Origin: Heloderma charlesbogerti
Taxonomy: Eukaryota; Chordata; Lepidosauria; Squamata; Helodermatidae
Reading direction: 5' to 3'
Assembly (NCBI GenBank): GCA_026122225.1
Contig: JANEZZ010000478.1
Coordinates: forward strand, 186,001-250,000
DNA: 64,000 bases
Under the pieces are notes generated by a model. It was not told the origin of the DNA, did no database searches, and worked only from the letters and a program-made list of their open reading frames with translations. Position numbers and translations under genes: made by a program. Shown here piece by piece: positions 33,851-44,805 of the stretch. Each line of letters opens with the position of its first letter. Position 1 is the first letter of the stretch.

Positions 33851-34301
33851 GGAGAGTAACCACATGACTCAGGAAATCTATGTGACTGGAGCTTCTATGC
33901 GATGTTACCAGTTGTGAAACATAGAGCCAGCACAAAGCATTATTTTCCTCAATAGCTACAATGCTGTCCCAGCATTCTGCAAATCACGGTTCAAGTATTT
34001 GCCTGAGTATCTGAAATCAGGACTCAGAAATGTGAGGGCCCCCTGATTGAGTAAAGCAGTCCCACAGCCTCCTTCAAACGGGGCCTGACTCAAATTGGGG
34101 TTTGTGCCACACTTCTGCCACTCCTCACCCCCCTCTCCCTAAGAAAAACAGCAGGAAGAGGCAGCAGGAGGCAGAAACAAGCCCAGTGATCCCTGCCAGG
34201 AGGTGAAACACTGTGCATCATTTGCATTGTAGCCCATGAGAGGCTTGTGGGCCCTTCTCTCAATAACAAATGACACATGGAGCATCATTTAAGGCTGGAA
34301 A
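33851..34301. other. No gene recognised
   Basis: Unique-looking DNA. Confidence 0.45.
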
Positions 34302-34545
34302 CCATGGAATTTATGGTCTCCTGTGTCGATGAGAACCTTCTGCTGCCTCCAATTCCTCCAGGTTCTCCAAAATAAGCCCCTTTTTCCCACCCATGGAATT
34401 GTAGTCTCCTGTGTTGATGAGAACCTCCTTTTTTCCACCGGGAAACCATGGAATTTGTGGTCTCCTGTGTTGATGAAAACCTTCCGCCACCTCCAGTTCC
34501 TCCTAGTTCCCCCAAACAAGGCCTTTTTTCCACTGGGAAGCAGGG
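34302..34545. repeat. Short tandem array of ~55/89-bp units
   Basis: CCATGGAATT starts units at 34302, 34391 and 34446, each continuing GTCTCCTGTGT-GATGA-AACC. The first and third also share a CCTCCAxTTCCTCC-CCAAA block that the middle one lacks. The overlapping minus-strand frames here are translations of the array. Confidence 0.7.
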
Positions 34546-34640
34546 AAGGGGAAGCAGAGGCTAAATCATATCAGACACACATAAAACCAGTTTATTCTTG
34601 GCATGGGGAGGGGCAAGCAATATCCTTGGCCTAGGGCAAG

Positions 34641-34805
34641 AGAGAGCCAGGATAGTGCAATGGTTAAAGGAATGGCCTGTTCATTGCCGAGTCATGAACT
34701 TATTGGCATTAGGCAAGGCACCACCTCTTAGCCTCAACCGTCTTATCTGCAATTATTGAAAGTATGTATGTAAGGATTTGGAACATTTAGTATTTATAGA
34801 ACACT
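34641..34805 (+). mobile_element. MIR-like (CORE) SINE
   Basis: GATAGTGCAATGGTTAAAGG fits the MIR head with its A-box region, followed by GAGTCATGAAC, GGCATTAGGCAAGGCAC (the GGGCAAGTTAC block), CCTCTTAGCCTCA and TCTTATCTGCAATTATTG. Order and spacing agree with MIR. Strong divergence is expected for such an old family. Confidence 0.6.
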
Positions 34806-34884
34806 TTTCCTGAGTATTATCATTTGGTACAAGCCAATCACAGACAGGAGGAACTGGACAACACCTCCACTATGCTCTGTAAAG

Positions 34885-35021
34885 CAGGGGTGGTCAACTT
34901 GTGGCCCTCCAAATGTTTTTGGTCTATAACTCCCATCATTCCTCATCATTGGCAATGCCGGCTAGGCCTGATGGGAGTTGTAGGCCCAAACATCTGGAGG
35001 GCTACAAGTTGCCTGCCCTTT
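34885..35021. mobile_element. Palindromic hAT-like MITE (CAGGGGTGG ends)
   Basis: CAGGGGTGGTCAACTTGTGG-CCCTCC on the left pairs with GGAGGGCTACAAGTTGCCTG-CCCTTT on the right. ACTCCCATCATTCC and GATGGGAGTTGTAG form the inner stem. The putative 8-bp flanks match at only 4 of 8 positions, so the TSD is decayed. Confidence 0.6.
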
Positions 35022-35151
35022 CACTAGAACATCATCAACACAGTCAATTCTGACTCATAGGCCTGTACTGCCCACCCTGCTGCATAACTGACTCCCTGGC
35101 CAAGGTGCTTAAGTGGTCTCTGATGTGCATGTATAGTACCCTAACTTACTG

Positions 35152-35652
35152 GTGTTGGGGAACTTCAATGTACACTCAGAGGCCATCCTCACGAGGGCAC
35201 CTCGGTACTTCCTGGAGACCATGGCTTCCAGGGAGCTGCACCCTATTCCAACTGGGCCCACCCATGTAGCCGGTCATGCGCTAGACCTTGTGTTTCTTTC
35301 TGGAGAAGTGGGGAGTGATCTGGAAATCGGGGGTATATCCACCACCCCTTTGTCATGGTCAGATCACTATCTGGTGACGTTGGACTTCTCGGTTCCACAA
35401 CCCCTCTGCAGGGGTGGAGGACCCATTAAAATGGTCCACCCCAGGCAACTTATGGATCCGAATGGATTCCTGAAAGTGCTTGGGGATTCTCTGGAGCACG
35501 CAAACGGCCACTCGGTCGAGACCCTGTTGGGTGGGTGGAATGCCACAATCACTAGGGCATTAGATCTAGTGGCTCCGAAACGCCCTCTCCCCCTGAACAG
35601 GTCTCAGACTGCACCATGGTTCAATCTGCGGTTACGAGCTCTGAAACAGTGA
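35152..35652 (+). pseudogene. LINE endonuclease C-terminal half, copy C
   Basis: Encodes GNFNVHSEA (GDFNVH in copies A and B, so the catalytic-region aspartate is changed to Asn), THVAGHALDLVF and WSDHYLV, then the linker through LNRSQTAPWFN. A stop at 35650-35652 (TGA after ALKQ) ends it where copy A continues, ALKQEVRRLE. Confidence 0.85.
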
Positions 35653-36087
35653 GACGGCTAGAGTGCTGGTGGCAGAAGCCTCGCTCCAAAGACGATCAGA
35701 CATGGGCTAGAGCTGTATCTTCAGCCTATCATGTGGCGGTGAAAGAAGAAAAAAAGGAATATTATGGTGCCTCTATCACATCTGCAGAGTGCTGTCCCAG
35801 GAGGCTGTTCCAAGTGGTCTGGAGCCTGGTCGGTCCAGTTGCTCCAGAACTGCTGGATCATTCTAAGGCCTCCTGTGAGGCCTTGGCAAGGCACTTTGCG
35901 GATAAAATTGATCAGCTTAGGAGTGTTTTCTGTGTGCCATAGATACAGTTAGCGAGCAAGAGGTGGTCTGTGGCAAACCGGTTCTGTGGAATCAGTTTCA
36001 GCTTCTTCCTCCTGATGAAGTGGACAAGGTGCTTTCATCTGTACGGCCGACCACTGCTTACTTGATCCTTGCCCATCTTGGCTCATT

Positions 36088-36705
36088 ATGAGCTGCAGAG
36101 AGAGGCTGGGTGAGGGGATCAAGGTGGTGGTGAACACCTCCCTTGAGGAGGGAGTGATGCCATCAGCTCTCAAGGAGGCAGTGATAAGATCGCTTTTAAA
36201 AAAGCACTCCTTGGATCCCCAAGTTTCAAACAGCTTTCGCCCAGTTTCGAATCTACCATTTTGGGGCAAGGTGATTGAGCGGGTGGTGGCGGTGCAGTTG
36301 AAGGCACACTTGGAAGAAGCCAATTATCTAGATCCATTTCGATCAGGCTTCAGGCCTGGGCATGGGACAGAAACGGCCTTGGTCGCCTTGGTGGATGATA
36401 TGAGGAGGGCTTTGGATAGGGGCCAATGCTCCTTCCTTGTTCTCCTCGACCTCTCAGCAGCTTTTGATACCATTGATCACGGTACCCTCCTGGACCACCT
36501 GGAGGGGTTGGGCATTGGAGACACTGTATTACGGCGCTTCCGGTCCTTCCTCTCCAGCAGGTACCAGAGGGTAGCACTGGGAGAGGAGGTTTTGGACCCA
36601 TGGCTGCTCACTTGTGGGGTGCCACAGGGTTTGATCCTCTCCCTGATGCTATTTAACATCTATGTGAAGCCGCTGGAGGCTATCATCAGGAGGTTTGGGG
36701 TGTGA
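36088..36705 (+). pseudogene. LINE reverse transcriptase, copy C
   Basis: Encodes MSCRERLGEGIKVVVN, FRSGFRPGHGTETALVALV, LLDLSAAFDTIDHG, GVPQGLILS and IYVKPLEAIIRRFGV, then a TGA at 36703-36705. Past the stop the same frame gives HQYADDTQLYLSF (36709-36747), so the catalytic YADD is present. A TGA near 36807 and a deletion near 36890 follow. Confidence 0.87.
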
Positions 36706-36986
36706 TCTCATCAATATGCGGATGACACACAGCTCTACCTCTCATTCAAATCCTCACCAAGGTTGGCCATAGAATCCCTGTCCAAATGTTTGGAGATGGT
36801 GAGTGGCTGAATGGGGAGGAATACGCTGAAGCTGAACCCTGACAAGACTGAGGTGCTTTTGGTGGGAGACAAGAAGAGGTTGGGGGATGTTGAATGGGGT
36901 ACAGCTACCCTTGAAAGACCAGGTCCGTAGCCTGGGGGTCATTTTAGACTCCCAGCTGTCCATAGAGGCTCAGGTGTCAGCTGTGA

Positions 36987-37545
36987 GCCAGTGTTAGGGT
37001 TGCCCCTGAGTGCAGCAATTGGCAGAGTAGCTCAGAGTCTGAAGAGGAACTGCAGAATGTTGGGGAGGAAACTTCCCAGGCCTGGACAGAGATGGATAGG
37101 CCTACTCCTCAAGCTTCAAAGGCACAGCTGGATGGAGAGGGCCCCTCTTCAACCATCCGTGTGAGAGACAGCAAACAGGGAGAAGGGGGGCTGGTAGAGC
37201 CCGAATTCTTAGATGCTAGACACAGAGACAAGAGAGAAATGGCAGGGGCAGAGCTTAGACGATCTGCCCAATTGGCCCGGTGGGAACAGCTGCACTTAGA
37301 GTCCTCACAAGATAGAGGCAGATCCCACACCACCACTTAAGTTAGGACAGCAAGCTCGCCTGTTCCTCAAAGAGTGGGCAACTTTTGTAGTTTTCCTTTG
37401 AACTCTCTGCAGGTATTTCCTTTGTAGTCTGTGGGTCACTGACAATTAAGTGGATTAAAAAGCCTTGGTACTGAAGTCTCTTCTCTGTGTTTTGATTTGG
37501 CTTTTTAAGTTTTACAGCAGGGGCAAAAGGAAACGTGACAGCCAG
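36987..37545 (+). mobile_element. Solo LTR (549 bp) in LINE copy C, 5-bp TSD gccag
   Basis: The LTR is 36992-37540, starting TGTTAGGGTT and ending GAAACGTGACA. GCCAG lies on both sides (36987-36991 and 37541-37545), and the intact LINE has one such site. TG...CA ends with a 5-bp duplication indicate retroviral or Gypsy-type integrase. An ATTAAA signal is at 37454-37459. The 559-bp LTR at 58137-58695 appears to be the same family. No internal proviral sequence is present, so the provirus was lost by LTR-LTR recombination. Confidence 0.88.
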
Positions 37546-37968
37546 ACAGCGCTGTACCAACTCTATCTGATACAGCGGCTGCGCCCCTACCTTCCTGACC
37601 ATCTGCTCGTATCGGTAGTACATGCCCTGGTCTCCTCTCATCTAGACTACTGTAATGCGCTCTACGTGGGGTTACCCTTGAAGATGGTTCGGAAGCTGCA
37701 GCTGCAGCTGGTGTTTGATTAAAGGCAGCCGCCGGCATGATCACATCACTCCGGTGCTGAAGGGGTTGCACTGGTTACCAGTTGTTTCCCGGGCCAAATT
37801 CAAGGTGTTGGTTTTGACCTTTAAAACCCTATATGGTTCTGGCCCAGCCTATCGTAAGGAGCGCCTCCAGCAACACCAGACAGGCCATTTAACAAGATCA
37901 GCCTCGGATGGCCTTCTCTCTGTCCCATCAGCTAGGACAGCTAGGCTGGTAAGGACGAGGGAGAGGGC
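37546..37968 (+). pseudogene. LINE RT C-terminal region, copy C
   Basis: Encodes TALYQLYLIQRLRPYLPDHL, LDYCNALYVGLPLKMVRKLQ, then after a short deletion HDHITPVLKGLHWLPVVSR and LVLTFKTLYGSGPAY. It resumes after the hAT-like insertion at 38534 with TLWNSLPRELRHAP-like sequence to about 38660. Confidence 0.85.
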
Positions 37969-38533
37969 TAGGGATGGCAGAGAATTCCACCACAGACTCC
38001 AGTGAGGCCGGATTCTAAAGAATCTGGCCCCCTGGAGTCCGTGGCAGAACAGCCTCCCACCCCTCCGCAGAATCCCCCCAGGACAGACTTACTTGGTGGC
38101 GGATGTGGTGGTGGCTCTGGTGGCGGCTCCAGTGGTGGATGAAGCGGTGGCGGCAGCAGCAGCTCTGGCCACTGCCGGGCTGCTGTGGCTGCAAATGGCA
38201 GCCGTCGTAGCAGCCGCCATTTGCATCCCTATGCTAGTCCGTGATAGGCTACGTATATATTTACGTAGCCTATCATAGGCTACAGTAGGGACACAAATGG
38301 TGTCTTGCATCCGCACCAGCCTGGCAGCGGCTGGAGGCCCCGCTGCGGATCGTCCTTGCCAGTGGCTCCGCAGCATGGCCGCAGAGCAGAGCCAGCTGGG
38401 CAGGATTCCAGGGGGGAGGACCGGATCACCTTCCCCCCATCGAGGATTCTGGGGGGAGGAATGGATCGCCTCCCCTCCCAGTGGATGCCCCAACCAGAAC
38501 CAGGTAAGGGATTCGTACATCCCTAGAGAGAGC
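37961..38533 (+). mobile_element. hAT-like fold-back element FB-2 (557 bp), 7/8 TSD, nested in LINE copy C
   Basis: The element is 37969-38525, starting TAGGGATGGCAGAGAATTC and ending ATTCGTACATCCCTA. Flanks are GAGAGGGC (37961-37968) and GAGAGAGC (38526-38533), and the uninterrupted LINE carries GAGAGGGC once. The interior has GGC/GGT repeats and the palindrome TGATAGGCTACGTA / TACGTAGCCTATCA at 38242-38278. It belongs with FB-1 and FB-3. Frames on both strands through it are low-complexity Ala/Arg-rich artefacts. Confidence 0.88.
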
Positions 38534-38811
38534 CTTCTCTGTGGTGGCCCCCACTCTGTGGAACTCCCTCCCTAGGGAACTCCGCCATGCCCCCTCTTTA
38601 AAGAGCTTCTGCCACACATTAGAAGCGTGGTTGTTCAGGCAGGCATTTGGGGAGGGTTAGGGTATTTTTAGAAATATGATGTTTTAATGTAGAATTTTAT
38701 TGTTTTAAAATTGTTTGTACTGCTTGCTGTACATCACCCAGAGTGGCTGGGTGACCGGCAAGATGGGCGATTAAGAAATTTAATAAATAAATTGAATTAA
38801 TAAATAAAATA

Positions 38812-39592
38812 GTCCTCTGTTGTCTAACCAGCCAATTCCCCCGGCTTCTGAACATGTTTATCTGGCATCTTCCCTGCCCTTCCGTTGTATAACCTCACAC
38901 CTGACAACTTGAGGAATCCAGATTCGTTGTTTGTCCTTTCTAGCATGCTCAGTCATTTAAAAAGAGCTTGGGGATATAATCCTCTGTCATAGAAAATTCC
39001 CACAAAAGGCAGTGAAATTATTCCAGAAGGAAGGTATTTGAAAATTAGCACTACTGTTATTTAAGATCATAGTGCCTGTGTAGGGGTGTGAAGGCCCACC
39101 TGTTAAGATGGGGGAAGATTGGATGCTTCAGCGCAAAGTGATATTTATTTGCTTCTCTTCACAGATATACTTGTCAAAAATGATAATTTTCAAATTCCTG
39201 AGATAGTACTGTTAGATGACATGACTGTTTAAACAGGTAATAGTGCATGCCAAATATATTTTTGTCATATCTCATTACTGTCTCTTAGTGGACACACCAT
39301 GTTAGGCCAAGTGAACTTAAATAATTTACTGATTAATTAGCATTTAAACATGAATCATCTAAACTTATTTCATTGAGATAGAATTAATTTATATCTAGAC
39401 ATAAAGCAGAAGAAGTAATGAAGTAGAATCTGGGAAAGAATGATGATACAGACTTTGATCTCTTTTTGGTTCTTGTGAATTAAAGATTGGAATCTATGGA
39501 CCATAGGTTGTCATTAATTCCACACATGAGGAGGTCAAGAATGCACCCAATGTTAATAAGATATGCTAGTGTTAAAGAAAACGTATGGTGGT
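38812..39592. other. No gene recognised
   Basis: AT-rich unique-looking DNA downstream of LINE copy C. Confidence 0.5.
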
Positions 39593-39800
39593 TGTCAGGA
39601 ATGAATCTGAGCATGTGGAGATGTCTGGAAGCTCAGATTCAGAATCAGAATAGGAACAGCAAGAACAGAGGGAGGCATCCTCCCTAGTGAGCCCAGATAT
39701 GGCGAGACTTTTTCCTCAAGACCTTGACACACAGATGGCCCAGGCTGAACAGCTCTTCCCTTCCTCCACCATAAGAACTCAGGGTTTGGTCTAGTCTCAT
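39593..39800 (+). mobile_element. LTR 5' fragment
   Basis: Starts TGTCAGGAATGAATCTGAGC and continues CTCAGATTCAGAATCAG, AGAACAGAGGGAGGC and CACAGATGGCCCAGGCTG. These blocks are in the same order as the U3 starts of the LTRs at 36992 and (minus strand) 58695. It breaks off near 39800. Confidence 0.6.
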
Positions 39801-42002
39801 AAATGAAAAGAAAGCAGAAATAACTATGAAGCCATTGGCTCTTTCAAAACCTCTAAGGACATTTCATGTCACAGTAGCTTTCAGCAGTACATTTTGGTAC
39901 ATGGTCCTCTGTTCCCCAAGCAGGGGGAGAAGCCTAGGACAGGATAGAAAGGTTTCATTTTGTTTGGAGGAGTGAACACTGGAGACTTATGGTGTCTTTC
40001 TAATGTTTGTTTATATATGGAAGCAAAGTAATATAATGTTTGTTTATATACCTTTGGAAGCAAAGTAGACTACTAGAAACAGGCAGCAAAACTTTGATCT
40101 TGCATCAGGTACCTAGAGAGCCACTGTTGCAGTCCAAATTAAAACTCTTTACTCCTTGCCAGCCATGCTTGTTAAAACTGCAAAACTGGCTCTAAACTGG
40201 TTGTTACCTCCTCCCTTGGCTGGAGGATGTCCCCTTCACATTTTCTGCTGGGTATTACATTCCAAAGCCTGAAGAAAGATTTGCAGCAACTATGGAACAT
40301 CGTTGTCATTTTGTTTAAGTCCTTCACCACCCATCAATTGGCCATGCACAGTAATCTAGCAGGACAAAATCACAATACCACGTTCAAAAAGGCCAACACA
40401 GTTGGTAGCTTGGCATTCAATCTAATTTGGCTTGCCTTGGAAGACTCTCATACAAAACTAACACAGAAAATGTATCAAGTCTGAAAACATAAAAAGGGGG
40501 TCTCAGGGCAGACCACTCTGCCATCCTGCCTTGAAGAATGACAACTATGCAACTCTTGAAATAATGGAGAAAGTCTAACACATATGCATTGTTTTAAGTC
40601 CTCAACCCTCAGCCATCATGGAAGGACAGAATATTGATAGCGTGGGAGGAAACAATTCCTTTGTAGACTTTTTTTTCTTACAGACTATTAGTGAATAAAG
40701 TCTACAAAAGTAAAAGAAAGGGTCATAGACCTTTGAGCCTCCTGTCTGATACCTGAGCTTCACATGTAAGAGAGAGCATGGTGAAATGATCTGAATATAC
40801 CTTCTCTTGTACCAACATTATCTTCATGTTCAGAAGAATTTAAAATGAAATTTTCAAAAAAATACTTACTAGAGATGTGCACAAATGGCATCTTGAAATT
40901 CCCCATCATATTTGCATGCAGAGAATGGGGTGGGTGGGTGTCATTTTGCTTCATTTCTCCAGGGAGAGGAGAAGTTAGAATGGCTTTGTTCTTTTTTCTG
41001 ATGGTGTTGGAAGCCTGCTACAATTTTGCATCCTCCACAGTGTCCCAGACCTAGCAATGTTCTGGGATACTGTGTGTGTATGGTGCGGAGTGAGCCACCA
41101 CAAAAAATGGTGGAGAATATTGGAAGAAAATGCTGGTCTTTTTTCATTTTTAAAGGGGGGAGTGAGAAAAAGAAAAATCTCAGAAATTTTCTCAGAAAAA
41201 TGTCTTCTGAGAAACATTGGCTAACCTTAAGTTTCAGCTCTCAGCCATAATTTCAAGTGGTAGAGGTGGTACAAGGCTATTCAGTTGATGTGAAAAACAC
41301 TGGTAGAATAAGGCAAAAGCTTACTTAAGATGAAGGATGGAGCCTCTCCATATCATTGGCCCTTGACCCTCTCTATTGAATCCAGTTGTTTTTCCTCTCT
41401 CCCCATCTCTCTCTCCTTTAATAGGTGTGATCTTCCGCGTGAAGACCAGTGGCTACAATAGGCATCAGATAAAGGGACAGTAGTGATAGCAACATACTGA
41501 AGGACTTGGTGTTGTGGGTGTCTATGGTTTGTCTCATGGCAGAAAGAAAGAGAGGAGTCCATTTATAATTAGACGGGTAGGAGAACATGAGGATGTAGCC
41601 TTCTGTCTTAAGGAAGCAGAGAGTTTCAGAATCTCTAGTAGTATATCTTTCCAATACCTCTCAAGCTCCAGTGCCTCCCAAGGTGGGGCAGGTTCTTGGC
41701 TGCTTATGTTCAGCAGTTGCTGGGGTGTTCTGTACAAGATTTGCAACAGTCACTTTCTTCTCCTCTGGATACCATCTTCTTTCCCCAGTAGATCAATTGA
41801 CAACCTGATGGAGACAGTCACAATATGCCACATTGTGGAAGAGAAGTCATCTTAGTCTGCTCATCAACTTCAAGCCCTTCCATAACCATGGAACCATGGA
41901 ACATGTCCCTCCCATCTTAATAAAAGGAACATACAAGAGTTGTGGCAGACAAGTATATTGAAAGCAAGCATATATGGACTGGGCTCAGTGTGTACATAGC
42001 CA
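39801..42002. other. No gene recognised
   Basis: Mostly unique-looking DNA. A small tandem duplication of ~37 bp (TAATGTTTGTTTATATA, GGAAGCAAAGTA) is at 39997-40068. Frames at 41353-41855 lie on both strands and show no domain. Confidence 0.45.
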
Positions 42003-42320
42003 GGGCTAGCCCTACCATTAGGCAGAGTGAGGTGATCACCTCAGACAGCAGATGCTTTGGGGCAGTGGCAGCAGTCCTTGGATGATCCTCCTGAGCTCCT
42101 GGCTGATGGAGCTGTATATGCCACTTGGCCAGTCCTGGGACCCCTAAACTAGCCTGCCACCTCAGGTATGTTGGAAGACGCTATCCTGTTGCCAGTGGTA
42201 AAGTAAGATTCAACTACCAGTTCAGTTGGCTTCTGGATATGGAATGGGGAGGAGGCACCATCTTGTCCTTTGCCTCTGGCAGCAGAATATCTTGGGTCAG
42301 TCTTGTACATATTCCTAACA
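42003..42320 (+). repeat. hAT-like repeat (GGCTAGCCCTACCATTAGGC)
   Basis: CAGGGCTAGCCCTACCATT, GGCAGAGTGAGGTGATCACC is similar to the complement of 57033-57075 (GGCCAGCCCTGCCATTTCGC, AGAATGAGGCAGCTGCC). The CAGGG start suggests hAT. No TSD was found. Confidence 0.45.
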
Positions 42321-42399
42321 AGAAGTAGATTTTCCTGTATAGCTGCATTACATTACATTTGTTTGCTTGCTTGCTTGCCTGTTTTACAAACGCATTTGG

Positions 42400-42598
42400 T
42401 TCCTGACTTGTTCCTTTTGGTGTTTTTAGGTTAGGGTAGTCTTGCTGTATTTTAAATTGTTTTATTGTGATAGTAGGATTTTATTGTTGTTTGATTGGTA
42501 CTTGCTTTATTAATATTGTAAGCTGCTCTGTGCTCCTTTTGGAGGAAGGGAGATCTAAGCATTTCAAATAAATAAATAAATAAATAAATAAATAAATG
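42400..42598 (+). mobile_element. L2-like 3' end with (AAAT)n tail
   Basis: TTTTAAATTGTTTTATTGTG, ATATTGTAAGCTGCTCTGTG, and a tail of eight AAAT units at 42566-42598. A different subfamily from 7030-7121 because the stem region differs. A (TTGC)n run at 42360-42379 precedes it. Confidence 0.6.
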
Positions 42599-42925
42599 TT
42601 TTTGGGGGAGAGCCGTTCAAATTGGTCAAGTTGAAATATGCTGGAATTATGGTCAGAATATTGAATAAAGATGTGAACTGATAATTTACTCAGTTAGCAA
42701 TGCGAACTGGATTTGGCAATGCCATAATGTCATCTTTGGCAGGACAAACCTAGCAATGGTCAGTGAGGTGGTGCAATAGGAAGTAAGAGAATGCCACTGC
42801 TCACCAAAAACTGAGGGAGAAGAGAACTCGATGCCCTTGGAACAGGGGTCCCCTATGCGATGCCTGCAGGCACCTCCAATGGGGCCCGTAAAGAGATCCC
42901 CAATGTGGCACCTGCAGGAACCCGC
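42599..42925. other. No gene recognised
   Basis: Contains CACCTGCAGG-type inverted pieces near 42865-42917 but no clear element. Confidence 0.4.

Positions 42926-42954
<29 letters not shown>
42926..42954. repeat. (TA)n microsatellite
   Basis: About 14 TA units. Confidence 0.95.
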
Positions 42955-42956
<2 letters not shown>

Positions 42957-43440
42957 TTTTTTAATGTATGTACATGGATTTGTATGAAATGCATGCAACT
43001 TTCTACAATTATACATAGGCTTCAACAAACATGGACCAAATATCCAAATAAGTATCCAATTGAACTGGAAGATGGCATCTATATGCCACCTGTTCAAATA
43101 CTGAAAGTGTTGTAAGGTCTTCAATCCACTGCATTACAGGAGGTGAGTGTTTATCTTTCCAGTGTTGTAATATCAGTCTTTTCACTGTCAAAAGAGTGCA
43201 GGGAATCCATTTATGCAGCGCTTGTTAATTTCCCTGAAGCAGGTAAATAATTTAAAAGAACGCATACATCAGCAAATATTAAAGACCGTTCAGTACAAAA
43301 TGTATCTGTGTAATAATAACCTCCCTGCAAAAAGAAGCAACTACTTGACATTGCCAAAACATGTTTAAAAGAAGCATTAGCTGTGTTGCACAGCCAGCAG
43401 TTAGCCGAATTCGACAATCCCTTATTAAAGAGGCATTGTG
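42955..43440 (-). mobile_element. L1-like LINE, ORF2 C-terminal relic (antisense)
   Basis: The minus-strand frame 43009-43191 reads VKRLILQHWKDKHSPPVMQWIEDL, split here as KRLILQHWKDKHSPP then VMQWIEDL. This matches the C-terminal pattern of L1 ORF2 proteins (KKxILxxWKxxxPPTxxxWxxxL). The upstream frame 43211-43417 contains CWLCNTANASFKHVL, close to the Cys-rich segment that precedes it. Stops and a shift separate the two frames. Assignment is by pattern only. Confidence 0.5.
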
Positions 43441-44776
43441 GTGTAGACTATTTGTTTCATCCAATAGACACAAAACAAAAGTTTTTGCTGAAAAAGATGC
43501 AGCCTAAGATTCATAGACATGACAGGCATGCCAAAGTGGCAATCCACTGATTAGGCATTTTGTGGCAGTGCCCACACCATGTTCTCAAATTCCCAGATGT
43601 GCCATGGCTTCAGAAAGGCTGGAGACCCCTGCCTTAGGAAGCAGGTGTTGTGATGCAGCAACAGAGGCGCGGGTGCTTCTATGTCAGTGCTCTGCTGCTC
43701 AAGATATCACGGATTGCACTCGGCTGGGTGCTGCTTCCACATATTCTGACATTAAGGATGGCCTCTTCCTGACACACCACCTGACTGCTCACTGCTGGAT
43801 ATACCATAACTAATTACCAAGAAGTGCTGCCTGAAAACGTACATCAATACAATTGATGGGGGGCTGGGGAGAGCACAATTCTGCTGGGAAACAAGCAGAA
43901 TCACTAGGAATCTGGCGGTCTAGCAGCCACAGAAGCAGGGGACCCAGCAGGGGCCACAGAAAAAACCATGGGGACCACATGTGGACCATGAGCCACAGTT
44001 GTCCACCCAGGTCAATAGGCTGAGATACCTCAGAGTAACTAAACATCTCCTGCAAAGTAAGTCTTGAATCAACTAAACAATGGTTACTGGAAAATTACTG
44101 TCCAAATGGCATTCATCCTCCCCTAGCCTGCTTTTTTGTTATTGCTCCTTAGTTGATGATGGAGTTTTTCAGGGCCAAAATCACATGATTACATTGGCAT
44201 ACCGAGTGATTGGGTGATGGGCACATAGTGAAGGAATCGCGCTGAACATGTGTGTTGAATTGCAAGCTAACAGCTTCACCCTGTGCTAAAGATCTGCACA
44301 GATCCACCCACTCCAGATGCCGATCTGCATACTAATTTAGGGCCCAAATTGTGTGCAACCAATTAATGTACACTAAAAAAAATGCAAATAGCTGTCATAT
44401 AAGGAGGCAAGCAGAATCAGGACCACAGCGGCTGGGGAACAGGATTCAGTCCTTCCCTTCTCATGGTCCCAATGAAAGTTGCTCCCTTCCTAAAGCTGCT
44501 ATTAAGTCCTAGGAAGGAAGTTCCCATCCGCATCAATAGGAGCTTCCTTCTGGATCAGTTTGAGAGGGTCATCAAAATCAGGATGGGGGTGACCAATCTT
44601 GCTGAGAACAGGGGAGGGTTTTGTTTTGTTTTTTTAACCTGCATGCTAATGGTCTTCGAACGGTTAATGACACATCTAGTCTGGCCCACAATTGGATGAA
44701 CTGATTGTGAATCTACTTTCTCTACACATCACATCAGTTCTGTGTGCAGTAATACCCTATCAAAATTTTTGAAATG
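43441..44776. other. No gene recognised
   Basis: Mixed DNA with a few short imperfect inverted repeats (for example CCTAGGAAGGAAG near 44508). No coding similarity. Confidence 0.4.
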
Positions 44777-44805
44777 CCAACCAACCAACCAACCAACCAA
44801 CCAAC
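44777..44805. repeat. (CCAA)n microsatellite
   Basis: About seven units. Confidence 0.92.

Larger units (their letters stand above)
35066..38811 (+). mobile_element. L2/CR1-superfamily LINE, copy C, with two nested insertions
   Basis: A 5'-truncated LINE starting mid-endonuclease and ending in the same 3' hairpin (CAGAGTGGCTGG ... GGGCGATTAAG) and AATAAATAAA tail as copy A. It is interrupted twice. A solo LTR (36992-37540) splits AGCTGTGAGCCAG from CCAGACAGCGCTG in the RT C-terminal part, and a hAT-like fold-back element (37969-38525) splits the segment encoding RERAFSVVAP. Taking out both restores colinearity with copy A. Confidence 0.92.
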
